Shown in pieces: positions 62,782-64,000 of a stretch of DNA of 64,000 nucleotides. Source of the DNA: Alteromonas stellipolaris (GTDB lineage: Bacteria > Pseudomonadota > Gammaproteobacteria > Enterobacterales > Alteromonadaceae); NCBI RefSeq assembly GCF_001562115.1, contig NZ_CP013926.1:2356001-2420000 (forward strand), given 5' to 3'. The first letter of the stretch is position 1. Each line of letters starts with the position of its first letter. Under the pieces are notes generated by a model. It made no database searches and was not told the DNA's origin. It saw nothing but the letters and a program-made list of their open reading frames with translations. Made by a program: the position numbers and the translations under genes.

Positions 62782-64000
62782 TTAATGCGCAATATAAACG
62801 GTTGCGGACATTGCCGGTAAAGATATGGTATCAGTGGTTTTGTATGACTTACCATCGCTTACACGCGTTAACGTTTTGTGTGAAGACAACATTTCGTCAT
62901 AGGTAGTCAGCGGTATATCCACAGGCTCTTTATTTAAGATAACCATAATTTTGTCGCCTCGCGTTTCATTTGGCGTTGGCGCGTTAACCTTGCTATTTTT
63001 CTTGCCTTCGGGTGTAGAAATAGGCTCACGGAAAAACGTATAAACACCATCAGTTGGGGCGTAATGTTTAAGGGAGCCTTCAAATTGTAATGGGTGCGTT
63101 TTTCGCAGTTGAAGAAGTTGTTTGATCCGTTGCTGAGCCCAACGTTCATCGGTAGTTAACCCTTCGCCAGTAAATGCATTTTTCTTACTATCAGAAGGCC
63201 AACCGCCTGGAAAGTCAGAACGAATAATGCCGTGGTCCTCACTGCCCTCGTTTTGCATGAGTATTTCGGTGCCGTAAAACACCTGAGGTATCCCACGAGT
63301 CGTAAGCAGTAACGACATCGCCATATTCCACTTTTCTACATCATGACCAAGTTGTGTATAAATTCGACTCATGTCATGGTTGTCAGGAAAGATAACCAAG
63401 TTGTTCGGATCGCCGTAAAGAAAATCAGTGGCGAGTGTCTCATATATACTGATAAATCCCGAGTTCCAACTTTCTTCGTTAGTCAGCGCCTTAATGACTG
63501 CCGCTTGTAGTGGAAAATCCATGACGGAAGGCAACGCGCTATCGTAGTCATCATGTCTCTTACTTCCTGCTTGCCAATAAGCTGTTATAGCAGGGTTAAC
63601 TGACCATTCTTCTCCTACTATATTGAGATTCGGGTACTCGCTGATTAGACGGTTCGTCCAATCGCTTAAAAAAGCTTTATCGGGGTACGAATACGTATCT
63701 ACTCGAATCCCACTTAAATTAGCACTTTCAACCCACCAAATGGCATTTTGGATAAGATAGTTTGCAAGGTGAGGATTGCGTTGATTTAAATCTGGCATGG
63801 TAGGCACAAACCAACCATCGCTAAACCCTTTGATATCACTTTTTATCGCATGAGGGTCGTGAAGTGATTCACGTTTATGCGTAGTACCAATAAACTTACT
63901 ATTGTTGTTTATCCAGTCATTTGAAGGGGTATCTTCCATCCATTTGTGATTGCTACCTATATGGTTGAGAACCATATCCATGATAACACCAATACCCCTT
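62782..64000 (-). CDS. GH13 cyclomaltodextrinase/amylase-type enzyme, 5'-truncated by window edge
   Basis: The frame continues past 64000 (upstream codons read RGIGVIMDMVLNH), so the ATG at 63981 is internal; about 406 codons are visible. Catalytic Asp in SGIRVDTYSYPDKAF, Glu in NIVGEEWSVN and Asp in IFPDNHDMSRI, followed by a C-terminal cyclomaltodextrinase-type domain (KIMVILNKEP; ISLPAMSATVYI). Relatives such as SusA/neopullulanase degrade oligosaccharides in the periplasm. The N-terminus, needed to tell location, is outside the window. Confidence 0.86.
   Translation of the reverse strand, partial: RGIGVIMDMVLNHIGSNHKWMEDTPSNDWINNNSKFIGTTHKRESLHDPHAIKSDIKGFSDGWFVPTMPDLNQRNPHLANYLIQNAIWWVESANLSGIRVDTYSYPDKAFLSDWTNRLISEYPNLNIVGEEWSVNPAITAYWQAGSKRHDDYDSALPSVMDFPLQAAVIKALTNEESWNSGFISIYETLATDFLYGDPNNLVIFPDNHDMSRIYTQLGHDVEKWNMAMSLLLTTRGIPQVFYGTEILMQNEGSEDHGIIRSDFPGGWPSDSKKNAFTGEGLTTDERWAQQRIKQLLQLRKTHPLQFEGSLKHYAPTDGVYTFFREPISTPEGKKNSKVNAPTPNETRGDKIMVILNKEPVDIPLTTYDEMLSSHKTLTRVSDGKSYKTTDTISLPAMSATVYIAH

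Noticed and set aside
1..64000. CRISPR arrays, rRNA and tRNA genes
   Set aside because: No regularly spaced direct repeats with unique spacers and no recognisable rRNA or tRNA sequences were seen.

Overview
The window looks like a chromosome segment of a marine gammaproteobacterium of the Alteromonadales (Alteromonas, Paraglaciecola or a relative). This is inferred from the gene complement: yejK-yejL-yejM, trhO, rluF, a PsrA-type TetR regulator, a VolA-type surface lipase, an SLC45-type maltodextrin transporter with GH13 enzymes, and REC-TPR response regulators. No rRNA or tRNA gene was seen, so the name is an inference.

Region 1 (1-8656) is a LapA-type adhesin secretion locus. It holds a c-di-GMP receptor (lapD, cut by the window edge), an orphan LuxR regulator, the type I secretion trio lapC-lapB-lapE (lapE carries a fused OmpA domain), and, divergently, the start of a large adhesin with a LapG-type TAAG cleavage site. 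The adhesin is cut off after about 313 codons. Its repeats and C-terminal secretion signal are absent, although the export genes look intact.

Region 2 (about 8590-17980) is a gene-cassette array inserted at the adhesin break. Small genes, all on the + strand and mostly with their own ribosome binding site, are separated by attC-like sites (GTTRRRY / RYYYAAC cores, long imperfect hairpins). Some stop codons lie inside the attC core. No integron integrase is visible, so it resembles a CALIN (cluster of attC sites lacking an integrase). Cargo includes alpha/beta hydrolases, a GNAT, a VOC protein, an ABM protein, a membrane-tethered XRE regulator, a superinfection-immunity-like protein and several orphan membrane proteins. 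A degraded, mosaic IS110-family element sits in one attC site. Two cassette genes are interrupted by in-frame TAG codons.

Region 3 (18038-45400) is mostly housekeeping: an esterase, rluF, an EF-hand protein, trhO, a REC-TPR regulator with a lipoprotein, pfkA, a LytS/LytTR two-component system, a PilZ protein, an M61 peptidase, an M23 peptidase, a tandem-domain QueD relative, yejK/yejL/yejM, gmhB, rlmA, branched-chain acyl-CoA catabolism genes flanking a second REC-TPR regulator, a glutathione peroxidase, a D-lactate dehydrogenase relative and cmoM.

Region 4 (45381-64000) holds a Nif3 protein, a small accessory patch (truncated beta-lactamase-family gene, an unknown membrane protein, a GFA protein), a PsrA-like repressor, sohB, two large secreted lipoproteins (Ntn-hydrolase acylase and VolA-type lipase), yciK, glnS, a LacI regulator and a maltodextrin utilisation cluster that runs off the right edge.
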